Below, one piece after another: positions 5,719 to 5,872 of a stretch of 5,872 nucleotides of DNA. This DNA is from Actinomycetes bacterium. Lineage in GTDB: Bacteria > Actinomycetota > Acidimicrobiia > Acidimicrobiales > RAAP-2. The stretch spans positions 1 through 5,872 of the forward strand of contig JAJZSX010000166.1 of the NCBI GenBank assembly GCA_021849435.1, read 5' to 3'. The notes below the pieces were generated by a model. That model searched no databases. It was not told the DNA's origin and was given only the letters and a program-made list of their open reading frames with translations. The translations under genes were made by a program, and so were the position numbers. Each line of letters starts with the position of its first letter. The stretch's first letter is position 1.

Positions 5719-5872
5719 GCTTCGCGGCGACAAAACCGCCGACGAGTTATCACCATCATCCAAGGTAGGTGTAACACGTTGTTGCAACCGCCCGCGAAGG
5801 AGGCGAGGGCGCTTTGAGGCGTGCACTACGTGAAGCGCTGATCGTTTGCGGGCGATTAGAGGTGTGCCGGCG

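Noticed and set aside
5578..5817. 79-codon plus-strand ORF spanning tRNA-Arg
   Set aside because: Its middle (PVAQLDRADGF...) is a translated tRNA, a well-known annotation artefact.
5814..5872. Possible start of a new plus-strand gene at TTG 5814 behind AAGGAGG
   Set aside because: The frame is open to the window end, but only about 19 codons are visible, the spacing of 10 bases to a rare start is unconvincing, and the peptide matches nothing.

Overview
The window looks like GC-rich actinobacterial DNA. This rests on its base composition by eye, the style of the integrase and the ArdC/ImmA-type peptidase, and an aldehyde dehydrogenase of a type common in Actinomycetota. The exact lineage cannot be fixed from this sequence alone. 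It falls into two parts that meet at a tRNA-Lys gene.

Left part (1 to about 3802): the integrase-proximal end of an integrative element, whose far end lies outside the window. A plus-strand, operon-like set runs in this order. First is a 5'-truncated gene fusing about 16 pentapeptide repeats to an ArdC-like ssDNA-binding domain and an HEIAH zinc metallopeptidase domain. Next is a 174-residue, very acidic protein of unknown function. Last is a small excisionase-like helix-turn-helix protein. Facing it on the minus strand is a complete tyrosine recombinase. The excisionase-like gene and the integrase are tail to tail and overlap by 15 bp. Between the integrase start and the tRNA-Lys is a 96-bp region rich in short repeats: a tandem 11-bp repeat, an 11-bp copy of the tRNA T-arm sequence, and a palindrome. 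These are plausible integrase or excisionase binding sites or operators.

Junction: tRNA-Lys(CTT) lies on the minus strand with its 3' end facing the integrase, the classic layout of a tRNA-integrated element. It lacks an encoded CCA, unlike the other two tRNAs here, and has one mismatch in the anticodon stem on the element-proximal side. Both fit a 3' half supplied by the element.

Right part (3875 to 5872): apparent chromosomal backbone. It holds a complete NAD-type aldehyde dehydrogenase (minus), tRNA-His(GTG) (minus) and tRNA-Arg(TCT) (plus), the last two divergent. The final 176 bases hold no gene that can be supported.

Working picture (inference): the element integrates at tRNA-Lys using its tyrosine integrase and excises with help from the excisionase-like protein. 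The excisionase-like gene appears to share a transcript with an ArdC-like, possibly anti-restriction, factor and an acidic, possibly DNA-mimic, protein. The most unusual item is the pentapeptide-repeat/ArdC/metallopeptidase fusion with its acidic partner.
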